DNA of 24,906 bases from a virus, in IMG/VR virus record IMGVR_UViG_3300033571_008596, positions 1 to 24,906 of that record, one strand, 5' to 3'. Shown here piece after piece: positions 11,774-20,900 of this stretch. The number at the start of each line of letters is the position of its first letter. Within the stretch, counting starts at the first letter, position 1. The notes under the pieces are model-generated. The model ran no database searches and was not told where the DNA came from. It was given only the letters and a program-made list of their open reading frames with translations. The translations under genes were made by a program, and so were the position numbers.

Positions 11774-14478
11774 GTTACATACTCTACTTAAATTCGAAAG
11801 AGGTTGACATGGCTGGAATGAGTGAGATCAAACTTACTAAGCAAGTCAATGACATTGCTAATCTTTCTACTAGACAAACCAATTTTTCTAAACAGTTAAA
11901 GATTAGAAGAACTGCAGTCAATGAAGAAATCTTGGAATTCCTTGGAACGGTTGGATCCGAAACGGATATTCCGTATAGAAAAATAGACGCAGATCTTTTG
12001 AATGCTGACAGTGGTGACTTTGTCATTTATAAGGGTTGGGCAGTCATACTATCTAGAGATGAAGAATTCTATACGATAGCTATTTACGATGGCGTGATTG
12101 ATTGGTATAAAGCTATGGACAATGTCCCTATGTCTAATTTAGATTTGACTGAGATTGACCATTTCAGAACCATACCAACTATCCAAAATTCGATCTTGAA
12201 TCTATTACCCTATAAATATATAATAGCTGATTTCAATGGAGCTGCAACCAAAGTAGGTTATCCTAATATAAATGCTGACTATTTAATCCCATCAGTGAAT
12301 GTGGAATGGCTTTGGATTCAGATCTTTGAATATTTGGGATTCACTTATTCGGGAGATGTTTTTTCAACTCCAGATTTCAAAGATTTATGGCTTACATATC
12401 CTAAGGGAACTACGGTTGGATTGGATGTGACAACTCCTTTATTGGATGTTACATCTTCTCACAACTTGAATTACAATCCGGGTCCTTTAGTCAGAATTGA
12501 TTTGGATGCTTTCCTTTTAACTGCTGGATCTATTCTTTTGGATAGTTCAGGGATCGAATATTATGTTTGTCCTTCTGATGGACAAATTAGAGTAAATCAT
12601 ACTCAAGCAATCAGTGCAACTTATATTGATGGAGGGCAAGGTCAAGAGCTAAATATGATTACCTTAAATACTAGATTGGCAGTTGAGAATAGAAATACGA
12701 ATACTATCTATTTGATTAATCAGGGCCAGCAATTATATATTCCAGTTAACGAGGGAGATGAGATCTATTTTTATGCAGCACCTACCTATCAATCGAATTA
12801 CGGAGGTTGGCCTGATTATGTTTTTGGAGAAGCTAAATTTGTACTAGATTTATACCAAGGAGAAAAGATTGACTTTAAAGGAGCTTTCGAAAAATTATTG
12901 ATTAAAGATTTCATTAATGAAGTTCTTTGGATTTTATGCTTAACTCCTTTTAAAGACCCTTACTCAAAAAATGTTATGTTTAAAACATTTGAAGAAAGAG
13001 TTATGGGAACGGATGCTATTGATATGTCCGACAAATTTGTTAAGCTTAAAAATGAAAAATACAAATATAGTAATTATGCAAAATTGAATTATTTAAGACA
13101 TAAATATAATGCAAGTAATGCTAATTACAATGATGGAGCTTTTGTCATTCAGGATGAAAATCTAAAAGATTCTACTACTGTTATCCAATCTAAATTCTTT
13201 ACTCCTGAATTCGAAAAGGAAGTAGAGATTGATGGCGGTAGATTTTTAAGAACTTATAAATTATGGAATAAGGAATCTAACGACGGAGTTGGTAATCCAA
13301 CTAAGTACAAAGCTTTAGACAATAGATTCTATTTCATAAAATACACGGATGTAACTTTGACGAATCCTCTAACCATAGAAAGTGAATCTTTGGGAGACTC
13401 AGCTGTTTTCAATAGTTTACCTCTGGAAAATTATACAGGATTGACATTTAAGGAAATTCAAAAGAAAGCTTATTCTAAATTAGGATATGTTTTGAACAAG
13501 GTCAAATTGGATGTTCTTCAATTCATGTTGAATCGTCAAGATTACATGGAGTTAGATTTTACTAAAAAATTATATGTTGAACAATTAGGAGCTTCTTTTT
13601 TACTGAATAAGATTAGTGATTTTGAACCTAATAAAGTAACAGATTTGGAAGTTTTAAAAATCAGTCAATCCGATTTAATTTCGGGGGATGATGGCGGAGG
13701 GGGAGTAGATCCAAACGATCCAATCATTCTCACATTTGACTTGACCTTGAATTCTGTTGTTCCAACCAACTATAACTTAGACATAACTTCTGAATTATAT
13801 TTGGGAGTAGCTTTAGGCTCTGGGGAAACAATAAGCCAAATAGAAGTACAAGGATATTCGGGAAATTTATATGCCGATCAATTTGGGGACGATTTGGCTC
13901 AGGGATTAGGAGTTTTACCTTATGGGAATAATTTTATTTTACATAGTTTAAATATTGACAACACCTATGACTATTTAATTACTCCTAGGACTTTTGCTTT
14001 AGTTTATCATGTGATAATGGATAATAGTATTACGGGAACATCATACCATAAATACACTATTATTAAAAATATAACTATTAACTATTCGGAAGCTTGGGGA
14101 GGACAATTTGCTTTCAATGTAACCAATGCAGGTCAGGACACAAAAATAATGACGGAGGATTTCAAACAAAATGCTCCTCTTAGACCGAATGAAATTTATT
14201 CTCACATTGTTCCTCTGGATTTTGTTTATGAGCCTGGAACTACTAGTGAATTTTGGGCTTCTCAAAATGGTCCTTTTACTATAGGAATTAATTCTTATTT
14301 TGCGGACTGGTTATTTATTGAACCCCATAAAGTAGATTTTAGTTATTTTCCAGCTCCTGGAACCGTATATGGTTTGGAGTTTTATTTCGAATTATGGGCT
14401 TATGACACTGTTGCTATGACTTATAGATTAGTAAAAGATTTCATAGGATTTCAAGTAACATTAACTTATAATAATTAA
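11770..14478 (+). CDS. Large tail-tip/tail-associated protein, 902 aa
   Basis: The N-terminus (MSYILYLNSKEVDMAGMSEI, then LTKQVNDIANLSTRQTNFSK) is a recognisable module of Bacteroidota phage tail proteins, with a LTKQxNDIxxLxxRQxNFS core. Residues about 1-630 are a strand-rich body. An Asp/Gly linker (SGDDGGGGVDPNDP, near residues 637-650) then separates a C-terminal beta-rich domain of about 250 residues, suited to receptor or sugar binding. Its position just before the tape measure and after a Dit-like gene suggests the tail tip or baseplate hub. A lytic or peptidase motif is not evident. The functional name is inferred; coding potential is certain. Confidence 0.7.
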   Translation: MSYILYLNSKEVDMAGMSEIKLTKQVNDIANLSTRQTNFSKQLKIRRTAVNEEILEFLGTVGSETDIPYRKIDADLLNADSGDFVIYKGWAVILSRDEEFYTIAIYDGVIDWYKAMDNVPMSNLDLTEIDHFRTIPTIQNSILNLLPYKYIIADFNGAATKVGYPNINADYLIPSVNVEWLWIQIFEYLGFTYSGDVFSTPDFKDLWLTYPKGTTVGLDVTTPLLDVTSSHNLNYNPGPLVRIDLDAFLLTAGSILLDSSGIEYYVCPSDGQIRVNHTQAISATYIDGGQGQELNMITLNTRLAVENRNTNTIYLINQGQQLYIPVNEGDEIYFYAAPTYQSNYGGWPDYVFGEAKFVLDLYQGEKIDFKGAFEKLLIKDFINEVLWILCLTPFKDPYSKNVMFKTFEERVMGTDAIDMSDKFVKLKNEKYKYSNYAKLNYLRHKYNASNANYNDGAFVIQDENLKDSTTVIQSKFFTPEFEKEVEIDGGRFLRTYKLWNKESNDGVGNPTKYKALDNRFYFIKYTDVTLTNPLTIESESLGDSAVFNSLPLENYTGLTFKEIQKKAYSKLGYVLNKVKLDVLQFMLNRQDYMELDFTKKLYVEQLGASFLLNKISDFEPNKVTDLEVLKISQSDLISGDDGGGGVDPNDPIILTFDLTLNSVVPTNYNLDITSELYLGVALGSGETISQIEVQGYSGNLYADQFGDDLAQGLGVLPYGNNFILHSLNIDNTYDYLITPRTFALVYHVIMDNSITGTSYHKYTIIKNITINYSEAWGGQFAFNVTNAGQDTKIMTEDFKQNAPLRPNEIYSHIVPLDFVYEPGTTSEFWASQNGPFTIGINSYFADWLFIEPHKVDFSYFPAPGTVYGLEFYFELWAYDTVAMTYRLVKDFIGFQVTLTYNN

Positions 14479-14482
14479 GGAC

Positions 14483-17400
14483 ATGGCAAGCACAGAAATT
14501 TTAGCAAGGTTTGACATCGATGATTCTGCAATCATCACTAAAATAGCGAAGAACAAAAAAGAGATAACTGAACTTAGAGAAGCCAATAAGGCTTTTATGA
14601 CTGAGTATCAAAAGGGTTTGAAAGAATCTCAGAAAGCTATTAAAGACGAAGAGGATGCACAAAAGAAATTAACGGAAGAATTAAGAGCCGGGAACCTTTC
14701 TAGGTCAGCATATAATCAATTGGTCGATGAATCAAACGAACAAATCCGAAAAGCTCAATCCGAAATAGCTAGACTTTCATCTGAATATGATGTGAATTCT
14801 AGAGCAATGGCTTTGAATGAGGAAAGAATTAGAAATTTATCTACTGAGAATAGAGGATTATCCACAAGTTATCAGGCTGTTATAAATGCTCAAAACGGTT
14901 TATTGGATAATTATTCCAATGAGGGTAAGTCTGTTCAGGAACTTAGAGAAGATAATTTGAAATTGATCAACGTCAGAAACCAACTTGCTACTGTAACAGA
15001 TGGGGAATCTGAAGAGATTAAAAAACTAAATGCTTTAATTGATGAAAATACAAGAGTAATCAATGCGAATGTTTCTGGAGACGAACAGAGAATCATGAAC
15101 ATTGGCCGATACAAAGAAGGGATATTGGATGCTTTTGCTGCTATTAAAGCTGGAGACTTTGCTGGAGGAGTTGATCAAATCAAGGAAATGGCAAACGGAG
15201 CTGGTCAGGCTATTGGCACAATGACAAAACAAGCTTTGGCTTTTATTGCAACTCCAATTGGAGCTGCCATTGCTGGAATTGCGGCGATAGGTACTGCAGC
15301 AAATTACGTTTTTGATTTCAATCAGGGCCTTCAAGAATCGAATGAAAAACTTAGAAGTCTTGGAGTTAACTCCTCGGAGATTTCAAAAGTTCGTTCTGAG
15401 TTACAAGCCACTGCTGATACATTCGGAAAAGAATTTGACGATATTGCTACTAAAGCTAATTCTTTAGCTCAATCCTATGGTATTTCAATTTCGGAAGCAA
15501 ACAGACTTATTCAAGAAGGTTTGGCTAATGGAGGTGCAGCAAATGAAGAGTTTTTAGATTCACTTGGAGAGTACGATGCTTTGTTTCAAAAGACTGGATT
15601 CTCAGCTCAAGAATTCATCAATATTTTGAATGAAGGAAACACATTGGGAATTTATGCCGATAAATTACCGGATGCGATTAAAGAAGCAGGACTTGCTTTA
15701 GACGAACAAACTAAAGCCACTAGAGATGCTTTAGTAAATGCTTTTGGAGCATCCTTCTCAGATGATATTCTTAAAAAGGTTAGGACTGGAGAAATCACTA
15801 CTAAAGATGCTTTAGCTTCTATTTCTGCTGAAGCAGAAAAAGCTAATTTGAATCAACAACAATTAGCTCAATTAACTGCTGACGTTTTTAAAGGAGCTGG
15901 GGAAGATGCCGGAGGGGCATTGGTTATTCTGAAAGCTATTTCAAATTCAGCAAAAACAGAATTATCTGATGTAGCAAAAGCTCAATTAAATTTAGCAAAA
16001 GCAAATGAAGAGTTCAACAAGGAACAAGCTAAGCTTTTTGAAATCGAAGGGTTTGGAACTATCTGGGCAAACATAAAAACTCAGGCCCTTAATTTTTTCA
16101 CATCAGTATTAAGATACATCGGGGATTTTAGAGAAGCAATCCAACCTTTGATTGATATTGTAGGAGTTGTTTTAGCAAATGCCTGGGCAGCATTAAAGAC
16201 AAATGTATCTATAGCCTTTGATGTTATCCTTGGGGGTTTTAAGGTCATAGGAAACGCGCTGGAGACCTTTTTTAATTTTTTCAAGGCTTTAGTCAATGGA
16301 GATTTTAAAGGTGCGTTAAATGCAATTAAACAAGGTTTTACTAACTTCTTTGATATTGTATCTAACACATTTGCAAAAATTAAGAATGCCATCATCGATG
16401 GGATATTGGCTATCGTATCAAATGTGACTCCGATCCTATCAGCTTTAGGAGTTGATGTCGATGCTATAACTAAAAAATTAGAATCATTCAAATCTAAAAT
16501 TCCGGAAGCTAAAAAAGTAAGTATAGAGGCATCTGTTAGCACAACAGAAACCAAAACAGAAAAAAATATAACTAAAGATAATCAGGGCGGACCAGATCCA
16601 AAAAAATTAGAGGAAGCTAGAAAGAAAATAGAGGAAGCTAAAAAATTAGAATTAGAAGCTCAACAGAAACAACTTGATTTATTAAGAGAAGCATCAGAAG
16701 AAAAACTTAGACTTGCTGAATCTGAGTTGAATAATTACATCATGAATAATGCTTCCAAGTTGGCGAATGAAAAATTCCTAACTCAAGCTCTTATTCAGGA
16801 AGAAAAAGAAAGGTTGGATTACATCTCTGAACAGAAAAGGAAACAATTAGAGGAAGAACTCAGAATCAAAAGAGAAGCTATAAATCAGGAGATCGAAGCG
16901 GAAAGGGAAAAACAAAAAACTCTAGTAGGTACTCAGTTGGAAAACTCAAATCTAATCATTGAAAATAAAATCAATGAATTAGCCATTTTGAAATCTGAAT
17001 ACTATGGGAAAGATCTCCAGATTAAAAATGATACTGAGAAAGCTAAAAAAGATATTGATCTAGATTACGATAATCAAATCAGAGAACAAAAACAATTAGC
17101 CCAAGCAGTAGAATACGAACAAAGACTTTTAGACTTACAGATCCAGGGAGCTTCAGAATTTGCAATTAAACAGGAACAACTTTCTCAGCAATATGCAATG
17201 GAGTTGGAAAAATTTGCTCAAGACCTGAGTGATAAATTCAATTTGAAAATTGCTAAAGATGAGGAAGAATATACTATTGAACAAGAAATATTATTAGCAA
17301 GACAAGCTATTGAAGCTGAGCTACAAACTGAAAAGGATGCCCAAAAAGTTTTAGCTTTACAAACTCAGTTAGGAAAACTAACTAATTTGGAAAAAGGATA

Positions 17401-18064
17401 CGCTGAAACAAAGAAACAAATAACAGAACAATCTGAAGCTGCTAGATTGAATGCCATTAGTACAACGCTGGGAAATATACAAGGATTATTTAAACAAAAT
17501 ACTGTTGCATTCAAAGCCATAGCCATAGCCCAAACTACTATTGATACTTATAAAGCTGCAGTTTCTGCTTATGCAGCCGGATTACAGATTGGAGGACCTG
17601 CCGGATTAGTAGCTGCTCCAGTAGCTGCAGGAGCTGCTATTGCATCAGGATTAGCAAATATAGCTAATATTGCTGGAGTTAAATTTGGAAGAGGGGGTAT
17701 TCCGAATGGCCCTTCTCATGCTGAAGGAGGAATTCCAGCTTTAGTGGATGGTAAAAATCCGGTTGAAATTGAGGGCGGTGAAGCTATCATCAATAAAAAA
17801 TCTACTTCAAAATACAAAGGGCTTTTATCTGCTATTAATCAGGACCAAGGGGGAGTTGCTTTTGCAACAGGAGGAATCCCTGGGACCAGTTCTTTAACAG
17901 GAATAAAAGATTTAACTTCTAATGCTTTCAATATGGATTCATTGGCCGAGGTTGTTGGATCCGCTGTTGAAAGAGGTTCTGCATCTGGAACAGCGTCAGG
18001 AAGTCAAAAAGGAATCGGGGACTTAAATACTAATTTAAAAATACAAGAGGATGCAAACTTCTAG
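14483..18064 (+). CDS. Tail tape measure protein, 1193 aa
   Basis: This is the longest gene of the window. Residues 15-180 are charged heptad-rich coiled coil (KKEITELREANKAF; EEDAQKKLTEEL). A hydrophobic segment at about 248-275 (ALAFIATPIGAAIAGIAAIG) and another helical hydrophobic region at 570-660 follow. Residues 690-1010 are again Lys/Glu/Gln coiled coil. The end has an Ala/Gly-rich hydrophobic stretch (about 1020-1070) and the GG-rich tail GRGGIPNGPSHAEGGIPALV, a common ending in Bacteroidota tape measures. The protein sets tail length and is released into the host envelope during DNA entry. At about 0.15 nm per residue it predicts a tail near 180 nm (inference). It starts 4 nt after the 902-aa gene. 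Confidence 0.92.
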   Translation: MASTEILARFDIDDSAIITKIAKNKKEITELREANKAFMTEYQKGLKESQKAIKDEEDAQKKLTEELRAGNLSRSAYNQLVDESNEQIRKAQSEIARLSSEYDVNSRAMALNEERIRNLSTENRGLSTSYQAVINAQNGLLDNYSNEGKSVQELREDNLKLINVRNQLATVTDGESEEIKKLNALIDENTRVINANVSGDEQRIMNIGRYKEGILDAFAAIKAGDFAGGVDQIKEMANGAGQAIGTMTKQALAFIATPIGAAIAGIAAIGTAANYVFDFNQGLQESNEKLRSLGVNSSEISKVRSELQATADTFGKEFDDIATKANSLAQSYGISISEANRLIQEGLANGGAANEEFLDSLGEYDALFQKTGFSAQEFINILNEGNTLGIYADKLPDAIKEAGLALDEQTKATRDALVNAFGASFSDDILKKVRTGEITTKDALASISAEAEKANLNQQQLAQLTADVFKGAGEDAGGALVILKAISNSAKTELSDVAKAQLNLAKANEEFNKEQAKLFEIEGFGTIWANIKTQALNFFTSVLRYIGDFREAIQPLIDIVGVVLANAWAALKTNVSIAFDVILGGFKVIGNALETFFNFFKALVNGDFKGALNAIKQGFTNFFDIVSNTFAKIKNAIIDGILAIVSNVTPILSALGVDVDAITKKLESFKSKIPEAKKVSIEASVSTTETKTEKNITKDNQGGPDPKKLEEARKKIEEAKKLELEAQQKQLDLLREASEEKLRLAESELNNYIMNNASKLANEKFLTQALIQEEKERLDYISEQKRKQLEEELRIKREAINQEIEAEREKQKTLVGTQLENSNLIIENKINELAILKSEYYGKDLQIKNDTEKAKKDIDLDYDNQIREQKQLAQAVEYEQRLLDLQIQGASEFAIKQEQLSQQYAMELEKFAQDLSDKFNLKIAKDEEEYTIEQEILLARQAIEAELQTEKDAQKVLALQTQLGKLTNLEKGYAETKKQITEQSEAARLNAISTTLGNIQGLFKQNTVAFKAIAIAQTTIDTYKAAVSAYAAGLQIGGPAGLVAAPVAAGAAIASGLANIANIAGVKFGRGGIPNGPSHAEGGIPALVDGKNPVEIEGGEAIINKKSTSKYKGLLSAINQDQGGVAFATGGIPGTSSLTGIKDLTSNAFNMDSLAEVVGSAVERGSASGTASGSQKGIGDLNTNLKIQEDANF

Positions 18065-18341
18065 AAGAATCATAAAAGGATTTAAAAATTTGGATAAAGT
18101 TTATGAGGGAATAAACAATTTTAAAAATCCAAAACAACTAGTTGAGCAAGTAGCATTGGATAGATCAAAACAATGTTTAAATTGCGAACATTACAAGGAT
18201 GAAACCATTGACTCCTTAAAAGTTGTTGATCGTATTCCTGAGCTAACAAACAAGATGTGTAATTTATGTGGATGCGTTTTAGCTTTTAAATTAAGAACTA
18301 AAATTATTGACACAGAAAAATGTCCTTTAAAAAATGACTAA
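18051..18341 (+). CDS. Small Cys-rich, probably zinc-binding protein, 96 aa
   Basis: Starts at an ATG overlapping the tape-measure end by 14 nt. It has CLNC at residues 42-45, CNLCGC at 70-75 and a last Cys at 91 (KCPL), a CxxC-24-CxxC pattern suited to a zinc ribbon. The N-terminal 40 residues are basic and helical. Proteins like this follow tape measures in several Bacteroidota phages as far as I recall, but their role is not known to me. It might act in assembly or bind nucleic acid. It overlaps the next gene by 8 nt. Confidence 0.68.
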   Translation: MQTSRRIIKGFKNLDKVYEGINNFKNPKQLVEQVALDRSKQCLNCEHYKDETIDSLKVVDRIPELTNKMCNLCGCVLAFKLRTKIIDTEKCPLKND

Positions 18342-18603
18342 ATTCGAATTCATAAAAGATCAAAAAAATACTCTCAGGATTTTCTCCATGATTGGACTAA
18401 CTCCTGTGACCGTTTTTAAGCACCTAGAAATCTATGAATTTTTCCATTCAATAGATAATGCTACCAAAATGCAAATGTATGAGGATACGGCATCTAAATT
18501 CGAAATGCAGCCTAGACAAATAATGAATATCATAAAGGATTTAGAAGAGGAGATCAATCTCCCTCCAAATTCTAAAATTGTCTCCATTTCTATTTCACAA
18601 TAG
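18334..18603 (+). CDS. Small HTH-like protein, 89 aa
   Basis: Begins MTKFEFIKDQKNTLRIFSMI. The central segment (MQMYEDTASKFEMQPRQIMN, then IIKDLEEEI) has the rhythm of a helix-turn-helix like that of sigma-70 region 4 (YxxxAxxFxMxxRxIxNIIxxLE). It could therefore bind DNA or an RNA polymerase subunit. The short length and lack of other domains prevent a firm call. It ends just before the promoter-like gap in front of the head genes, a sensible place for a late regulator, but that is only context. Confidence 0.58.
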   Translation: MTKFEFIKDQKNTLRIFSMIGLTPVTVFKHLEIYEFFHSIDNATKMQMYEDTASKFEMQPRQIMNIIKDLEEEINLPPNSKIVSISISQ

Positions 18604-18605
18604 GA

Positions 18606-18654
18606 TTTGCAAAAATAATTGCAAACGACTTGGATGTACTTTTCTATAATTTTA
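18606..18654 (+). promoter_or_regulatory. Candidate promoter for the head genes
   Basis: The 84-nt gap holds TTGCAAA twice (18607-18613 and 18619-18625, 12 bp apart), TTGGAT (18630-18635) closely followed by TACTTTTC (18637-18644), and TATAAT/TAATTTTA (18645-18654). The TTGGAT-then-TACTTTT core also occurs in both 95-bp repeats, pointing to a shared promoter class. The paired TTGCAAA could be an operator. Confidence 0.45.
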
Positions 18655-18687
18655 CAACATTATTAAAATCAACTAATTTTATTGCTT

Positions 18688-19779
18688 ATGTTTGAAGTTA
18701 AAATATATGGAGAAATCGTTCCTTTTCAAGACAAATGGATTGAAGAGAATGGCTATTTTAACTTGAATCTTTTAGAGGCTCAACTTACAAAAGCTGCAGG
18801 GAAACCCATCCTTGTTAGGATTAATTCTTTTGGAGGAGATGTAGAAGAAGGATTTGCTATGTATCAAGCTCTAAGAAGATATGCAACTGAACACAAAGTA
18901 GCTATTACAACTAGATGTGATGGAAGATGTGCTTCAATTGCTACAGTTATCTTTTTAGCAGGAGACACAAGAATAGTAAATGAGTATATAAGTCCTTTTG
19001 TTCACAATGCCTGGACTTATGTTGCTGGAGATTCTAAAGAATTATCTAGATTGGCTGTTGATTTGGAAGCAATAAACAATCAAATTGCTCAGCACTATGC
19101 ACTTCATACCGATTTAAGTGTTTCAGAAGCTAGAGAATTAATGGAGAAAGAAACTTCAATCACTCCCGCTGAATGTTTATCAATCAGATTTGCTACTGCA
19201 ATAGAAAAAATTGACAGACCTAAAGCTCTGAAAAAACACGTAAAACCTTTAAATTCAAATAAAATGTCAAACAAGAAAAAAGCCAAAGGGATCTTTGCAA
19301 AGATCGAACGCTTATTGGAAGGCAAGTCAATAAAGAATTTGGATGTGTACACAGACACAAACGAAATTCTTGACTTCTTCGAACTAGGCGAAGGCGATGT
19401 TCCTAAGGTAGGAGACAAAGCCAACTACAAAGATAAACCCGCAGAAGGTTCGTTCAAATTAGCTGATGGAATGACTCAGTATAAATTTGAAGCTGGGGCC
19501 TTAACTGAAATCATGGAGGAAGATGCTCCAGATGACGGGGAAGAAGTAGCAAACCTTAAGAAGGAAATTTCAGATTTAAAAGCAGAGAATGAGCAATTAA
19601 AAGCTAAAAATTCTTCTGCTGATAAAAAAGAAATTAAGAACTTAAAAGCTCAGATCGAAAGTTTCAAAGCTTTAGCATCTGACTTCAAAGCAGCTTTGTC
19701 TGACGATGATGGAAAATCTGACCCAGGAAAAAAAGCTTCTAAAAAAGAAAAATTTTCTAACTTTAAAATCCAAAGATAA
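18688..19779 (+). CDS. Head maturation protease (ClpP-type) with scaffold-like C-terminus, 363 aa
   Basis: The ATG at 18688 is preferred over a TTG six bases upstream. Residues 1-180 follow the ClpP/S14 fold: VRINSFGGDVEEGFAMYQAL, then CDGRCASIATVIFLAGD with probable catalytic Ser83, and SPFVHNAWTY with His106. The third catalytic residue would lie near MEKETSITPAE (about 152-162). The protease cleaves scaffold and capsid during prohead maturation. From residue 193 the sequence changes to a Lys/Glu-rich region with a coiled coil (NLKKEISDLKAENEQLKAKN), as scaffold domains have. An internal ATG at 19264 could give a separate scaffold. The stop overlaps the capsid start (TAATG). Confidence 0.85.
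   Translation: MFEVKIYGEIVPFQDKWIEENGYFNLNLLEAQLTKAAGKPILVRINSFGGDVEEGFAMYQALRRYATEHKVAITTRCDGRCASIATVIFLAGDTRIVNEYISPFVHNAWTYVAGDSKELSRLAVDLEAINNQIAQHYALHTDLSVSEARELMEKETSITPAECLSIRFATAIEKIDRPKALKKHVKPLNSNKMSNKKKAKGIFAKIERLLEGKSIKNLDVYTDTNEILDFFELGEGDVPKVGDKANYKDKPAEGSFKLADGMTQYKFEAGALTEIMEEDAPDDGEEVANLKKEISDLKAENEQLKAKNSSADKKEIKNLKAQIESFKALASDFKAALSDDDGKSDPGKKASKKEKFSNFKIQR
19264..19779 (+). CDS. Possible nested scaffold protein from an internal start, 171 aa
   Basis: Codon 193 of the protease gene is ATG (MSNKKKAKGIFAKIERLLEG), preceded by the A/T-rich TTTAAATTCAAATAAA, much like other starts in this window. The product would be the charged C-terminal part with the coiled coil (NLKKEISDLKAENEQLK) and a Lys-rich end. 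Lambda C/Nu3 and related phages make scaffolds by exactly this kind of nested start. No direct proof of initiation exists here; the alternative is a fused scaffold released by self-cleavage near the same place. Confidence 0.35.
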   Translation: MSNKKKAKGIFAKIERLLEGKSIKNLDVYTDTNEILDFFELGEGDVPKVGDKANYKDKPAEGSFKLADGMTQYKFEAGALTEIMEEDAPDDGEEVANLKKEISDLKAENEQLKAKNSSADKKEIKNLKAQIESFKALASDFKAALSDDDGKSDPGKKASKKEKFSNFKIQR

Positions 19780-20885
19780 TGCCAGCATTTCAATTCCCTG
19801 GTTTGGACGAGCTATTAGCTGCAGCCAATACCATTTCAAAAGCAAGAAAGGCTAATATCAATGAAGTTGTTTTCCAAGAGATTATGGAAACATCTGATTT
19901 CACAAAAGAGCATTCGATTGCTACCGGAGTGGAAGCGAATGATATGGTGCCTATTATGGAGAAAGTGAAACAATGGGGCTTCCTTAAAAAGAGTGACATC
20001 ACTGCAGGTTGTAATTACAACGAATGTGCTGTAACTGATAAGGCAACTCATGTTTTCTGGAACCCTACAAAATATGATTGTGAAATCATTCTTTGTTTAA
20101 CTGACCCATCTTTCACAAGAGACTTCAGAGCATTCTGGAATATCAATTGTGAAAAATACGACAATGATATTGACAACGTTTTAGTTGCTTACATCGTTGA
20201 TCGAGTGAAGGAACATCACAACGAATCTCTATGGAGAATCGCTTACTTTGATTTCAAAACTAACACATCTACAGATTATGCTGGGATTGATGGTTTATTC
20301 GTTCAATGGATGGCAATTGCCACTACAGGGAACACAGATCAAAGAGTTGTTATTACTGAAAATTCAGAAACTACTTTTGCAGATCAAATGGTCCTTGCAG
20401 CTGATGCAGCTAAAAACTACATCAAAGCTATGTACGATAAAATGATGACTAAACGTCCTCACTTATTGAAAAAAGCAGGATTGAAATTTGAGATCACTCG
20501 TGAAATGGCTGTTAACTACTTACACTGGTTACAGGAAGAAAGAGAAGTTAAATGTTGTTACAACATGAATCACGACGGAACAACCTCTTCAGGTTATTCT
20601 TTAGAGAATTTGAACTACTTAGGTATTCCGATTATTATCCGTGATGAATGGAGTGAAATCGTTGAATTCTTATCAGGACCAGAAACTGGATCTACTGCCT
20701 ATGACAAACCTCATAGAATCGTATTAACTTACGACGGTAATAAACCAGTTGGGACTTGTGATGAAAATCACTTAAAAGATTTCCGAATCATCTACGATGA
20801 TGTAACTGAAAAATTACATATCCGAGTGAAGACTACTGTGGACGTAAAAGTTCCTTTAGAGAAAGACTTTATTTTAGCAATCTAA
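19779..20885 (+). CDS. Major capsid protein, 368 aa
   Basis: It lies directly after the protease-scaffold gene with a one-base overlap, and has the length expected of an HK97-fold capsid subunit. The N-terminus is helical (LDELLAAANTISKARKANIN). Later segments such as TYDGNKPVGTCDEN and the strand-rich C-terminus (KLHIRVKTTVDVKVPLEKDF) fit the P and A domains. Codons here are noticeably enriched in C-ending forms (AAC, TAC, ATC), consistent with high expression. Eight Cys (for example C78, C83, C101, C106, C124 and a CC pair) is high for a capsid protein. Assignment is from position, size and composition, as capsid sequences diverge strongly. Confidence 0.78.
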   Translation: MPAFQFPGLDELLAAANTISKARKANINEVVFQEIMETSDFTKEHSIATGVEANDMVPIMEKVKQWGFLKKSDITAGCNYNECAVTDKATHVFWNPTKYDCEIILCLTDPSFTRDFRAFWNINCEKYDNDIDNVLVAYIVDRVKEHHNESLWRIAYFDFKTNTSTDYAGIDGLFVQWMAIATTGNTDQRVVITENSETTFADQMVLAADAAKNYIKAMYDKMMTKRPHLLKKAGLKFEITREMAVNYLHWLQEEREVKCCYNMNHDGTTSSGYSLENLNYLGIPIIIRDEWSEIVEFLSGPETGSTAYDKPHRIVLTYDGNKPVGTCDENHLKDFRIIYDDVTEKLHIRVKTTVDVKVPLEKDFILAI

Positions 20886-20900
20886 TAAAAATATAAAGAT

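Noticed and set aside
16081-16554. 157-aa minus-strand ORF within the tape measure gene
   Set aside because: It lies wholly antisense to a well-supported gene, its composition mirrors that gene, and no other minus-strand gene exists in the window.
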